Shown here: positions 34,285 through 42,912 of the stretch, piece by piece | Numbering within the stretch: position 1 is the stretch's first letter | How the letters are laid out: each line of letters begins with the position of its first letter | From: Dielma sp000508965 | GTDB taxonomy: Bacteria > Bacillota_I > Bacilli_A > Erysipelotrichales > Erysipelotrichaceae | NCBI GenBank assembly: GCA_000508965.1 | Contig: BAHV02000001.1 | Coordinates: forward strand, 1 to 64,000 | DNA: 64,000 nucleotides | Direction: 5' to 3' | Position numbers and translations under genes: made by a program | Notes under the pieces: model-generated | The model's input: the letters and a program-made list of their open reading frames with translations, nothing else | What the model was told of the DNA's origin: nothing | The model's database searches: none

Positions 34285-35460
34285 ATGTTTAATAAAACCA
34301 CCAGTTATATTTTCAATCGCTACGGCGAGATCATTAATGATCTGTCAAGACGCCAAACGATTAAGATGCAGCATCAGAATTTTAAATTAAAAAATAAATC
34401 TATTACGAACTTCAACGTTTACAATGATGATGTGATTTTGAAAGTAACCTCCGGTATTGTAATGCTGGTCGTAACGCTTGATCCTGATTCTGCTGAAATG
34501 GAGAAATTCGTCATCCACCGAATGATTAAAATCAAACGCGGTGTCTTTTTCAATCTGATCAGCATCACGGCTTCTGCGAAAGTTGAAATGGTTTGTGAAT
34601 TCGGCACCAAGAAACGAACGGTTGATTACACCTTCTCAACAGCACCGATCGAATATGAAAGAGTGATTCCAACCGTTGAAATACCGGAAATTTATGCTTA
34701 TTATTATCAGGTCCGCAATGCTAATTATCTGTTCCCTGGTGAAAGTCATACGTTCTGGGAGCTGACATTCATTGATAACGGCACCTTAAATACAACGATC
34801 GACAACGAGGATTATCAGCTGCGTAACTTTGATCTAATATTATACGCGCCGAATCAGTTTCATACTCAGTCCACCGGCATGCATGAATCATGCTCCTATT
34901 TAACTATACTGTTTGAGATGAATATCAGCGACCCATCACTGATCAGCAACCGCATCTTCAGTTCACACCGCGACATTCACAATGCTCTCAATAATTTCAT
35001 TAAAGTCAGCGGCAATGAGTTATACTTTGACAATGATTTAATGATTTGTTATCTGAAAGAACTGATTATTAAACTGCTTCAATATGATTTCCTGCAAACT
35101 ACGCCGATCGCTTCAACGCCGATGCAGCAGCGGTTTGAAAATGAGATACTGAATGAAATTATCATTTATATCAACGAAAATATCTATCAGTCTTTAACCA
35201 TTGAAGAAATCTGCCACAAATTCTCAATCAGCCGCTCTTCATTGCAGACATTATTTAAAAATAATCTCAATGTAGCGCCAAAGCAATATATCAGTGATCT
35301 GAAGCTTAATAAGAGTAAGCTGCTGATCAAGGAGTCAATGTATACGATATCGGAAATAAGCAGTATGCTTGGCTTTGCAAGTATACACTATTTTTCAAGA
35401 AAATTTAAACAGCAGTTTGGACTTACACCAACTGATTACGCAAAAACAATCTATAACTAA
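34285..35460 (+). CDS. AraC family transcriptional regulator
   Basis: 391 aa. A C-terminal AraC/XylS double helix-turn-helix is plain (S-L-T-I-E-E-I-C-H-K-F-S-I-S-R-S-S-L-Q, and Y-T-I-S-E-I-S-S-M-L-G-F-A-S-I-H-Y-F-S-R-K-F). The middle shows a cupin-like sensor (P-G-E-S-H-T-F-W-E-L); the first 130 residues are an extra domain I cannot name. AAGGGGG upstream, an extended -10 (TGCTATACT, 34256-34263). Flanked on both sides by the PTS operons, so it is probably their regulator. Confidence 0.92.
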   Translation: MFNKTTSYIFNRYGEIINDLSRRQTIKMQHQNFKLKNKSITNFNVYNDDVILKVTSGIVMLVVTLDPDSAEMEKFVIHRMIKIKRGVFFNLISITASAKVEMVCEFGTKKRTVDYTFSTAPIEYERVIPTVEIPEIYAYYYQVRNANYLFPGESHTFWELTFIDNGTLNTTIDNEDYQLRNFDLILYAPNQFHTQSTGMHESCSYLTILFEMNISDPSLISNRIFSSHRDIHNALNNFIKVSGNELYFDNDLMICYLKELIIKLLQYDFLQTTPIASTPMQQRFENEILNEIIIYINENIYQSLTIEEICHKFSISRSSLQTLFKNNLNVAPKQYISDLKLNKSKLLIKESMYTISEISSMLGFASIHYFSRKFKQQFGLTPTDYAKTIYN

Positions 35461-35482
35461 AAACACCTCCGCTGAGGTGTTT
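35461..35482. terminator. terminator between AraC gene and yajC
   Basis: AAACACCTC-CGCT-GAGGTGTTT: a perfect stem between convergent genes, probably acting both ways. Confidence 0.88.
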
Positions 35483-35515
35483 CTAGTTATTATTTATTTT
35501 TTTCTCTCTATTACC

Positions 35516-35788
35516 TTAAACTATCGGTGTGATCATGAACCTTGAAACAGTAATTACCACATCTTTGGCAATCTCAATTTTACATGTTTCCTGACCGGCA
35601 GATAGGATCTTAGCCTGAATGCCATTGAATGAGCAAGGCTTACCCGGCTTAATCAAAGCATCCATCTGAATTAATGCCTCGCGTCTTTTCTTCATCATAT
35701 TGCGGCTGTATAGGAAATAAGCCAGTATCAGAACCGCAGTCAAGACGATGAAGGTCAGGGCTGACCACCCAATCACTTCCCAATTCAT
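35516..35788 (-). CDS. YajC-family protein in PTS operon
   Basis: 90 aa. One N-terminal membrane helix (residues 8-28), then R-R-E-A-L-I-Q-M-D-A-L-I-K-P-G and a small beta barrel, the YajC plan. In several Gram-positive bacteria (for example the hyaluronate PTS operons of streptococci) a YajC-like protein sits inside mannose-family PTS operons; here it follows IIA by 5 nt. Its role there is unknown and it is probably not the general SecDF partner. Confidence 0.82.
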   Translation of the reverse strand: MNWEVIGWSALTFIVLTAVLILAYFLYSRNMMKKRREALIQMDALIKPGKPCSFNGIQAKILSAGQETCKIEIAKDVVITVSRFMITPIV

Positions 35789-35793
35789 GCTGA

Positions 35794-36222
35794 TTAAATA
35801 CCTTCTTCTGCTTCGTTTTGTTCAACTGGTTTGAACTCATATTTAACAACTTGATCCTTACCAGTATTTACTGCCATATCAGCTAATGATTCTAATTCAT
35901 TAACAAATTGACGAGCCATTGAAATTTCCACAAGCATCGGCAGATTTGTACCGCCAATTACTTTTACATTGCCGCGCGCAGCACCGCATACAACCGCTGT
36001 CTTGAACGGAGAACCGCCAGCCAAATCAGAAAGAACTAAAATACCTTCACAATCTTTCAATTCATCCATTGCCTTATTCAATTCTCTTTCCAAATCATCC
36101 ACAGAGAATTCCTGAACAAAGTCAACATATTTATAATTCTGCTGTTCGCCGCCGATTAAGTTCAATGAACTTGTTAATCCTGAACCAAAATGTCCATGTC
36201 CTGTTACAATAATTCCGATCAT
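35794..36222 (-). CDS. PTS mannose-family IIA component
   Basis: 142 aa. The phospho-accepting His is His9 in V-T-G-H-G-H-F-G-S-G; L-S-D-L-A-G-G-S-P-F is also typical of the EIIA-Man fold. It takes phosphate from HPr and passes it to IIB. 14 nt after agaS. Confidence 0.94.
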   Translation of the reverse strand: MIGIIVTGHGHFGSGLTSSLNLIGGEQQNYKYVDFVQEFSVDDLERELNKAMDELKDCEGILVLSDLAGGSPFKTAVVCGAARGNVKVIGGTNLPMLVEISMARQFVNELESLADMAVNTGKDQVVKYEFKPVEQNEAEEGI

Positions 36223-36236
36223 AGTATTTTCCTCTC

Positions 36237-37412
36237 TTACTTTCTAGTATATGGATACAATGTTACACCTTTAACAACACGATTTACTTCACCGCTTGGG
36301 CATGGGTTGTCCGGTGTGATACCGAATGAAAGTGATTTGTATAATGCAATTAACTGAGCTGTTAGGATGTATTCAAATGCAAGATACATATTGTCAGCAT
36401 CGGTTTCATTATCAAATGAATAGAAATAATCAACCAAAGCCGCTACCTCATCATCTTTTCTTGAAGAAACAGCCATGATCTTATTGCCCTTGCGCTGTCC
36501 GCTCATTTCTTTGATTAAATCAACTTCATACTGACGAGTATAAGCGTTATCACTCAGATATACAACAGTTAATGTCGTATCATCAACAATTGATTTAGGT
36601 CCATGTCTGAAGCCCATCGGCGTATCATACATCGTAACAACCTTACCGGCTGTCAGCTCAAGCATCTTCAATGCTGATTCCTGTGCTGTGCCCTTTAATA
36701 CGTTGCTGCCAAGATAAACGATACGTTTGAAATCAAATGCATCAACAACCTTCAACATTTCATCATATCTAGTATCTAATAAAACTCTTGAAGCTGCAAG
36801 AATCATTTTAACATTTTTAACAGTTTCTTCTAAATCATCCAGTGAGAAAGCTAATAAAGTAGCCAGCATCATGTTTGAATATGAACTTGTCATCGCAAAT
36901 GACTGGTCATGCGTCTCATCAGTAAGATTGATAGCATAGCAGTTCTTGTTTTCATTTGCCTTTAATGACAAGGCGCCGTTCTTGTTGCAAGTAACAAAAA
37001 TATGCTGTAAATTATTGCATACGGCTTCTGCACAGTCTACTGCACCCACTGATTCAGGAGAATTACCGCTGCGGCCAAAGCTTACTAATAAAGTTGGCTT
37101 ATCCTGTGACAAATAATTTTCAGGAGTCGCTGTAATATCTGTTGTACCATATGATTTAACCTTATAGTTTAATTTCTTCTGTAAGTAAGAATACAGGGCG
37201 TTGCCGACGAATTCACTAGTACCGGCACCAGTCAGGATAATGTCATAATCTGGCTGAGAAGTTGTCTTAGAAATAAATTCCTTCAGGCTTTCTTTGTTTG
37301 CTTCAATCTGAGCAATCGTCTTTTCCCATGTATCAGGCTGCTGATGAATTTCTGTGGCTGTGAAAATTCCAGAGAGCTCTTTCCATGCTTGTTCAGTTTT
37401 TCCAAAAATCAT
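36237..37412 (-). CDS. agaS: SIS-domain sugar isomerase/deaminase, AgaS type
   Basis: 391 aa with two SIS domains: S-F-G-R-S-G-N-S-P-E-S and L-G-S-N-V-L-K-G-T-A-Q-E-S-A-L. AgaS-type proteins are ketose-aldose isomerases/deaminases for galactosamine 6-phosphate or related amino sugars. Start 37412 has AAAGGGTG; the upstream start at 37436 is less likely. First gene of agaS-IIA-yajC, with its own promoter and a strong cre site. The final H-G-P-K-S motif and C-terminus look intact. Confidence 0.9.
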   Translation of the reverse strand: MIFGKTEQAWKELSGIFTATEIHQQPDTWEKTIAQIEANKESLKEFISKTTSQPDYDIILTGAGTSEFVGNALYSYLQKKLNYKVKSYGTTDITATPENYLSQDKPTLLVSFGRSGNSPESVGAVDCAEAVCNNLQHIFVTCNKNGALSLKANENKNCYAINLTDETHDQSFAMTSSYSNMMLATLLAFSLDDLEETVKNVKMILAASRVLLDTRYDEMLKVVDAFDFKRIVYLGSNVLKGTAQESALKMLELTAGKVVTMYDTPMGFRHGPKSIVDDTTLTVVYLSDNAYTRQYEVDLIKEMSGQRKGNKIMAVSSRKDDEVAALVDYFYSFDNETDADNMYLAFEYILTAQLIALYKSLSFGITPDNPCPSGEVNRVVKGVTLYPYTRK

Positions 37413-37451
37413 TGTAATGTCACCCTTTCTAACCAAATTTTCTTGGTTCGT

Positions 37452-37465
37452 TGTTTGCGTTTACA
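37452..37465 (-). promoter_or_regulatory. cre site at agaS
   Basis: On the minus strand TGTAAACGCAAACA matches the cre consensus at 13 of 14 positions, just downstream of the -10, so CcpA with phosphorylated HPr would block transcription when preferred sugars are present. Confidence 0.75.
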
Positions 37466-37493
37466 TTATAACGAGGTTTTGCATAAATTACAA
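37465..37493 (-). promoter_or_regulatory. agaS promoter
   Basis: Minus strand TTGTAA (37488-37493), 17 bp, TATAAT (37465-37470). The cre site lies directly downstream. Confidence 0.78.
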
Positions 37494-37592
37494 CATAGCG
37501 GCTGACGCATTGTTAAAAAGTGCAAAACATTTATTAATTTATAGACTTCATCTTTAAATCACGATATAATTGTTGCTAGAGGTGGATAAAAT

Positions 37593-38156
37593 ATGGCTAA
37601 TAAAAAACAAGTGAGCAACAGTAATAAGAAGAACACACCTGCGCTGAGTGGACATAATATCTATAAGGATAAACATGGTCAGACGATCTATTTTAACAAA
37701 AAAACACGCGTTGGTTATGTCGTTCCTGAGAAGGATTTCAGTAAATTTCAGATTCTGCAGATGCGTTACATTTTGGCATTGGTAATCGCTGTTCTGCTTT
37801 ACAGTATGACAAATATCAGCTATTGGCTAACGGGTATCGTTTTAGTTGCCGTCGCTATCGGTATGGAAGTTACCCTGCGGGTAAAGGTATTGCCTGGCTA
37901 TACTCAATATCAAAATTTTGAACCTGAAAAAGGTGAATCTCAATTAGATTTAATGGTTAAAGAAGGCCGCAATAAATTATTGCTTCGTACATGCCTGCTT
38001 CTTTTGCTTTCGATTTTGTTAATTGTCAATCTGTTTACGATGGATGAAGAACCGACAATCATTCTGATCATCCTCAGTGTTATTCTTTCGATTGCCTCAC
38101 TGGTTTACGCCGGTGTGCAGATCAGAGGTATCATTTACATTCAAAAGCATAAATAA
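37593..38156 (+). CDS. membrane protein, unknown
   Basis: 187 aa. A basic soluble N-terminal part of about 55 residues (many Lys and Asn, H-G-Q-T-I-Y-F-N) and four membrane helices in two pairs. AGAGGTGG upstream. It is one of few plus-strand genes, alone with its own terminator. No family is recognised. Confidence 0.8.
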   Translation: MANKKQVSNSNKKNTPALSGHNIYKDKHGQTIYFNKKTRVGYVVPEKDFSKFQILQMRYILALVIAVLLYSMTNISYWLTGIVLVAVAIGMEVTLRVKVLPGYTQYQNFEPEKGESQLDLMVKEGRNKLLLRTCLLLLLSILLIVNLFTMDEEPTIILIILSVILSIASLVYAGVQIRGIIYIQKHK

Positions 38157-38162
38157 TTTCCC

Positions 38163-38181
38163 AACAGCCGCAAGGGCTGTT
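38163..38181 (+). terminator. terminator of plus-strand membrane protein
   Basis: AACAGCC-GCAAG-GGCTGTT then TTTATTT. Confidence 0.85.
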
Positions 38182-38191
38182 TTTATTTAAA

Positions 38192-38213
38192 AAAAGACCA
38201 GCGATGGTCTTTT
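38192..38213 (-). terminator. terminator of acetyltransferase gene
   Basis: AAAAGACCA-GCGA-TGGTCTTTT; on the minus strand followed by T, overlapping the stop codon at 38212. Confidence 0.82.
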
Positions 38214-39126
38214 AATATTTCTCATTCAGATACAAGGGTTTAAAACCGATGGCATAAGCCTCCTTGCTTGTTCTGACATTGGCGTTATACAGCTTATTAA
38301 ACAACGGCAGATTGCCGCAGCGCACCATTGTAAAGATGCGTTTTCTTGACATTGCCAGCGGAAATACCTTTTCCAGATGCTCAGCTTCACTGACCTCAAG
38401 ACGCAGCTCCGTATGATTGCCGACTGCCGCCTTCAGCAGCTTCGTCAGAACCGTACTGCCGGAATAGATGCATTCACTGACTTTAACATGATCCTTACGT
38501 GATCTGAAGCGCACATAACCTTTAATTCGGCCCTGTGAGTCACGATATGCCAGCAGCTGTTCACCGCAGTGCAGACATTCATTGATCATCCGTTCAAACA
38601 TTATCACATTGCGGATCTTATAACCGTCAAAATGCGTCATAAATTCTTCATAAACGGCCAATAACTCGGCCGCCGTATATGTATCAGTAATACCGATGGT
38701 CGTCGCTTTGTCAAAATACTTGGCAGGCAGATCATAGGTGCGGTGAATTGATGCTTGTTGGAAACCAAAACGCTCCAGCAGCTTGGGATTACTCGCTTCC
38801 GCAAAGATAAGCAGCACCTTTTTATCACATTCATCAAGCACACTCGCCATACATTCCTGCATATAACCGCTGCGCCGATAATCAAGATGCGTACTCAGCT
38901 GAGATAAAAAGATCGACTTCACTGCCATACCATTGAGCTGAACATTCATCTCCTGCATATGCACACAGGATACGATTCGATCATCGACCTCACAGACAAC
39001 GCTGCGGCCATAATCATAAACAGCCGAAAAGAAGCAGTCCATAAAATCGCTGCTTTTGATTGGAAAGCACATTTTCAATAAATTCTGAATGGCCTGTTTA
39101 TCTTTTTCCACTGCGTCCCTAATCAT
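38212..39126 (-). CDS. GNAT acetyltransferase, Eis-like
   Basis: 304 aa. N-terminal GNAT domain with acetyl-CoA loop Y-R-R-S-G-Y-M-Q-E-C-M, and a C-terminal half with a second GNAT-like and sterol-carrier-like part, the Eis plan (Eis proteins acetylate amines, including aminoglycosides). Substrate unknown. 12 nt after the preceding small membrane gene. Confidence 0.8.
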   Translation of the reverse strand: MIRDAVEKDKQAIQNLLKMCFPIKSSDFMDCFFSAVYDYGRSVVCEVDDRIVSCVHMQEMNVQLNGMAVKSIFLSQLSTHLDYRRSGYMQECMASVLDECDKKVLLIFAEASNPKLLERFGFQQASIHRTYDLPAKYFDKATTIGITDTYTAAELLAVYEEFMTHFDGYKIRNVIMFERMINECLHCGEQLLAYRDSQGRIKGYVRFRSRKDHVKVSECIYSGSTVLTKLLKAAVGNHTELRLEVSEAEHLEKVFPLAMSRKRIFTMVRCGNLPLFNKLYNANVRTSKEAYAIGFKPLYLNEKY

Positions 39127-39138
39127 TGATTTACCCCG

Positions 39139-39423
39139 CTATTTCTCTTCTTTTTCTGTATATTCTACATCAATTACATCAGGATTTACTCTGCCGTATG
39201 TTTCAAAATGAATATTTTCATTTTCAATATTGGGTTCTTCATAATAATGCTGATTCGATGAATAATGCGTATTACGGCGCTTTCTGCCAGTAATTGAACC
39301 AATCAGATTAGCAGCAAGTGAAATTACCAAAAATATAATGGCGATTCCGCCTAGGTAAGGAAGCAGACTGATAAAGAGAAAAACCAGCACAACTCCAATG
39401 ATGATTCTAACTAAATCCGTCAT
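39139..39423 (-). CDS. small membrane protein, unknown
   Basis: 94 aa. Two membrane helices in the first 45 residues with a Gly-rich turn (Y-L-G-G-I-A), then R-K-R-R and a charged, Tyr- and Glu-rich tail in the cytosol. GAGAGG upstream of ATG 39423. No family recognised. Confidence 0.7.
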   Translation of the reverse strand: MTDLVRIIIGVVLVFLFISLLPYLGGIAIIFLVISLAANLIGSITGRKRRNTHYSSNQHYYEEPNIENENIHFETYGRVNPDVIDVEYTEKEEK

Positions 39424-39514
39424 TCAAATACCTCTCTTTCATTGTCTATTATAAACTATTTACTATGTTTTCTCAAAGTTTTTAATAGATTTGATAACTT
39501 CACATAATTTTACG

Positions 39515-40000
39515 TTAAATCTTCTTAAAACCTTTACGTAAAACACAAATTAACAGCAGCAGACAAGGCAGATAAAATAAATCAACCTCATGATGGTCAA
39601 CAAAAACCTGCGCATCAGCAACTACTGCCGTTGTTTCAGCCAAAACTTCTTCCATTTCAGCTTCATGAATATATTCGGGATTGCGAATATTGATCAAGGC
39701 CAGACCCTTTTCCAACAGCGTTTTCTGAAGCAGTGTGCCATCGGTGAATACATAAACATCAACCGGCTGATCACGGCTGCTTTGAGGATCAATTTCAACC
39801 TCTACACGATGGGCCTTCGTCAGCATTTCACATGCCTGCCGGCGGGCTTCTTCATTCACAAAGCGGATATTAAAAAAAGCGGCCTGAAAACTATGTTCAT
39901 CCTTGGAGAACACAAGTCCATCTTCATCACATTTTTCTACATCCACAGTCTCTTTTTGATCATAAAGCTCAGAATCAGCAGGCATCATTGTCATCACCAC
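39515..40000 (-). CDS. SNase-like protein with C-terminal membrane anchor
   Basis: About 161 aa. The middle fits a staphylococcal-nuclease fold (A-R-R-Q-A-C-E-M-L, V-E-V-E-I-D-P, V-D-V-Y-V-F-T-D-G-T-L-L, L-L-E-K-G-L-A-L), but the first catalytic loop is not recognisable, so enzyme activity is doubtful. A hydrophobic segment near the C-terminus (L-P-C-L-L-L-L-I-C-V-L) with a basic end looks like a tail anchor. The start is uncertain among several ATG/GTG (39985-40000). It lies 27 nt after whiA. Confidence 0.55.
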   Translation of the reverse strand: MVMTMMPADSELYDQKETVDVEKCDEDGLVFSKDEHSFQAAFFNIRFVNEEARRQACEMLTKAHRVEVEIDPQSSRDQPVDVYVFTDGTLLQKTLLEKGLALINIRNPEYIHEAEMEEVLAETTAVVADAQVFVDHHEVDLFYLPCLLLLICVLRKGFKKI

Positions 40001-40027
40001 TCTTATTCTGAGCTATTTTTTATATCC

Positions 40028-40969
40028 CTATGCGTGTTTATAATTGGCAGCTATTTCTTTAATTTTACTCAAGCGGTGCTTCATTCCCGATTTTGAAATC
40101 ACCTCATTAAAGTCCTCTTCATAATAGTCGCATAATTCAACTAACGATGCCTCTGGATGCTCCTTGCGCAGCAGTGCCACATTACGCAGCTTCTCTGGTA
40201 AGGATTCCAAGCCTGCATAATTTTCGATCCATTCAATATCATCACATTGACTTTTCCCTGCCGCCAGACTTTTCATTTCATTAGCCAGCTCACAGTTATC
40301 CAAACGCGTCAGATTATTCATAAAATCACGCTGAATCCGGCTGTCTTCAAATTCAAAGACTGATTGATGGGCACCGGCACAGGCAAGAAAATCAGAGATT
40401 TTGTCACTGGCTTTCAGATAGACAACTGACTGATTGCGGCGCTGAATCACCTTCGCGGGCAAATAGAATTTTTCCATCTGCTTCTGTATAAATTTTGCCA
40501 AGCCTTCATCATTGGTAGCAATCTCTAAATGATAGTTTGCTTTATTCGGTGAATTCACACTGCCGCCGGCTAAAAATGCTCCGGCAAGAAAGGCTTTGGC
40601 ACAGCATTCCTTACTGACCATCTTAGCGCTTGGATGCGCTCTTAAGCCACCGGCATCCATGATTTCAAGATCTTTTAAAATTTCTGAAGTACGGCTGCGG
40701 ATACGCAGAACATAGATATTATTCTTTTTCAGATTCATTTTCTTTAATACTGATAACTCACTGGTAACATTATAAAGCTCTTTCATAAGCTTTAGAATCC
40801 GCTTCGCTGTCGGGGCACTTTCAGTGGAAATCGTCAGATGCATCCCCGAGCTTGTGAAATTCAGCGTCGAACACATTTTTATCAATGCCGCGCATTCAGC
40901 CCTCATACAGCATGGCTTCAGTTCGCCATTCTGCGCTATTTCAGTTTTTACTTCACTTGTAAATGACAT
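40028..40969 (-). CDS. whiA: WhiA-family DNA-binding protein
   Basis: 313 aa. LAGLIDADG-like N-terminal domain (A-F-L-A-G-A-F-L-A-G-G-S-V) and a C-terminal helix-turn-helix with R-L-S-K-I. In B. subtilis WhiA affects cell division and chromosome segregation. ATG 40969 is preferred (AAGGA 9 nt upstream, family start M-S-F-T-S-E-V-K); ATG 40975 overlaps the glmR stop. Conserved rapZ-glmR-whiA order. Confidence 0.95.
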   Translation of the reverse strand: MSFTSEVKTEIAQNGELKPCCMRAECAALIKMCSTLNFTSSGMHLTISTESAPTAKRILKLMKELYNVTSELSVLKKMNLKKNNIYVLRIRSRTSEILKDLEIMDAGGLRAHPSAKMVSKECCAKAFLAGAFLAGGSVNSPNKANYHLEIATNDEGLAKFIQKQMEKFYLPAKVIQRRNQSVVYLKASDKISDFLACAGAHQSVFEFEDSRIQRDFMNNLTRLDNCELANEMKSLAAGKSQCDDIEWIENYAGLESLPEKLRNVALLRKEHPEASLVELCDYYEEDFNEVISKSGMKHRLSKIKEIAANYKHA

Positions 40970-40974
40970 GCTCA

Positions 40975-41916
40975 TCAATCCTTTTTTAAATATTTACTTA
41001 ACAGATTCCTGATCTTATCCGGATCATGACGAATCAGTTTGCCATTAAAGTTTAATAATTCTTCTTCAATCACATCATACTCATGTTCATTTTCACGGAT
41101 AATTACCGGTGTTGAACCCTCAAGATTATAACGTGACAGCACTTCCTCACTGATATCATCCTCATAGGCAAATACGGTTTGAATGATTCCCTTGTAGGAA
41201 TGCGCTTCAATCGCCTCTACATGATCCTCCAATGAATAATTATCGGTTTCCCCTGGCTGGGTCATCGCGTTACAGAAATAAACGCAGTTCGCTTTTGACT
41301 GCCTGATTGCATCCGTAATGCCGTCGATAATCAAATTAGGAATGACACTGGTATATAAAGAACCGATTCCGATAACGATCAAATCCGCATTAGCCAAAGC
41401 CTCAATCGCCTGCGGAGTGGCCGTTACTTCTTCTTCATAGTAAACCTTTTGAATACGGTTGTCGAAATTAGGGATATTGCTTTCACCGCGGACAATCGTT
41501 CCGTCGATCATCTTGGCAAACAACGTAATGACCTGCGTGGTTGCCGGTATGATATCTCCCTTAACATTTAAAACTTTAGAAATAGTCGCAATCGCATCCA
41601 TAAAATTACCGCTTTCCTCACTCAGCGCGGTTAAAATCAGATTTCCCAGATTGTGGCCGCCGATATCATGATCCTCACCGTCAAAGCGGTAGTTCATCAA
41701 GTGTGAAAATAAGGTTTCTTCTTCTGCCAACGCGACCATGACATTGCGGATATCACCCATTGCCGGAATATGAAACTGGCGGCGCAGCCGGCCTGTGCTG
41801 CCGCCGTCATCAGCAACTGTTACAATTGCCGAAATATGCACATCCTCAATTTGCTTTAAGCCCCTTAGAATCACCGATAAGCCAGTTCCGCCGCCGATTA
41901 CCGTTATATTTTTCAT
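40975..41916 (-). CDS. glmR: GlmR (YvcK) gluconeogenesis factor
   Basis: 313 aa. N-terminal G-G-G-T-G-L-S-V-I-L-R-G-L and V-A-D-D-G-G-S-T-G-R-L-R motifs of the UPF0052/CofD-like family. In Bacillus it binds UDP-GlcNAc and stimulates GlmS, guiding carbon to the cell wall. It overlaps rapZ by 4 nt. Confidence 0.95.
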   Translation of the reverse strand: MKNITVIGGGTGLSVILRGLKQIEDVHISAIVTVADDGGSTGRLRRQFHIPAMGDIRNVMVALAEEETLFSHLMNYRFDGEDHDIGGHNLGNLILTALSEESGNFMDAIATISKVLNVKGDIIPATTQVITLFAKMIDGTIVRGESNIPNFDNRIQKVYYEEEVTATPQAIEALANADLIVIGIGSLYTSVIPNLIIDGITDAIRQSKANCVYFCNAMTQPGETDNYSLEDHVEAIEAHSYKGIIQTVFAYEDDISEEVLSRYNLEGSTPVIIRENEHEYDVIEEELLNFNGKLIRHDPDKIRNLLSKYLKKD

Positions 41917-42776
41917 CGGCGTTTCCCCGCTTTATCACGATGCGACTTATAGCATGTATATTCCTTTGAGTAATGCTCATAAAGCCAATTGGTGATGGAT
42001 ACCGAACGATGCTGACCGCCGGTACAGCCAACGCTGACCGTTAAGTGATTCTTGCCTTCTTTTTGATACTGAACAAACGCATAATCAAGAAATGCCTGTA
42101 AATGCTTCAGACAATCCTGTGTCTCATCAAAGCTCATTACATAATCATAAACCGGAGCATCATCTCCCGTTAATGTTTTTAATTCGTCGATATAATAGGG
42201 ATTCGGTAAAAAACGCACGTCAAACAGCAGGTCGCTGTCCATCGGAATCCCATGCTTATACCCAAAGGATACAAAGGAGATGGAAAAGACCGGCTTCTCA
42301 CCGAGCTTGAGCTGTTCCTCGATTTTATCCTTTAATTCATGCTGAGACAGCTTGGTTGTGTCGATATGAAGTATCGCACCGCGTTCCTGAAGCCCGTTAA
42401 AAAGCTCACGTTCCGCTTCAATCGCATCCTCAAGAGTATTCGCCATCTTAAAAATTAAAAATGGGTGGTGACGTCTTGTGAATTTATAGCGCTGAAGCAG
42501 CTTCTCATTGCTGGCATCTAAGAAAACGACACGTACATTAACGTTGATATTTTCAAAATAAGTCAAAAAGGTCGGATAATCCAGAGCCGATGTTGCCAGT
42601 GCGATATTTTGATACCGCGGATCCGGATCATTTTTGATAATTTTACCAAGGGAACTGACAAGCTGCACCGGAAATTGGTCAATGCAGTGATAGCCCATAT
42701 CCTCAAGAATCGACATGGCAGTTGACTTACCGGCACCGGACATACCAGTGACTAGGACAATATTCTGTTCACTCAT
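41913..42776 (-). CDS. rapZ: RapZ/YvcJ nucleotide-binding protein
   Basis: 287 aa. P-loop G-M-S-G-A-G-K-S near residue 11 and the C-terminal R-H-H-P and T-G-G-Q-H-R-S-V-S motifs of RapZ. In E. coli it is the RNase E adaptor that senses glucosamine 6-phosphate; in Bacillus YvcJ has GTPase activity. ATG 42776 is set by GAGGTG. First of rapZ-glmR-whiA. Confidence 0.95.
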   Translation of the reverse strand: MSEQNIVLVTGMSGAGKSTAMSILEDMGYHCIDQFPVQLVSSLGKIIKNDPDPRYQNIALATSALDYPTFLTYFENINVNVRVVFLDASNEKLLQRYKFTRRHHPFLIFKMANTLEDAIEAERELFNGLQERGAILHIDTTKLSQHELKDKIEEQLKLGEKPVFSISFVSFGYKHGIPMDSDLLFDVRFLPNPYYIDELKTLTGDDAPVYDYVMSFDETQDCLKHLQAFLDYAFVQYQKEGKNHLTVSVGCTGGQHRSVSITNWLYEHYSKEYTCYKSHRDKAGKRR

Positions 42777-42912
42777 ACTGTTCACCTCTTCTTTTATTTA
42801 GTTTACCATATTCTTTATTTTATGCACAGAAAAAGTTAGACAGAAGCTTCCTGCACAGATAATGGTAATTATTTATATGACTGAAAACCAGATGCGTGAG
42901 CATCTGGCAGTG

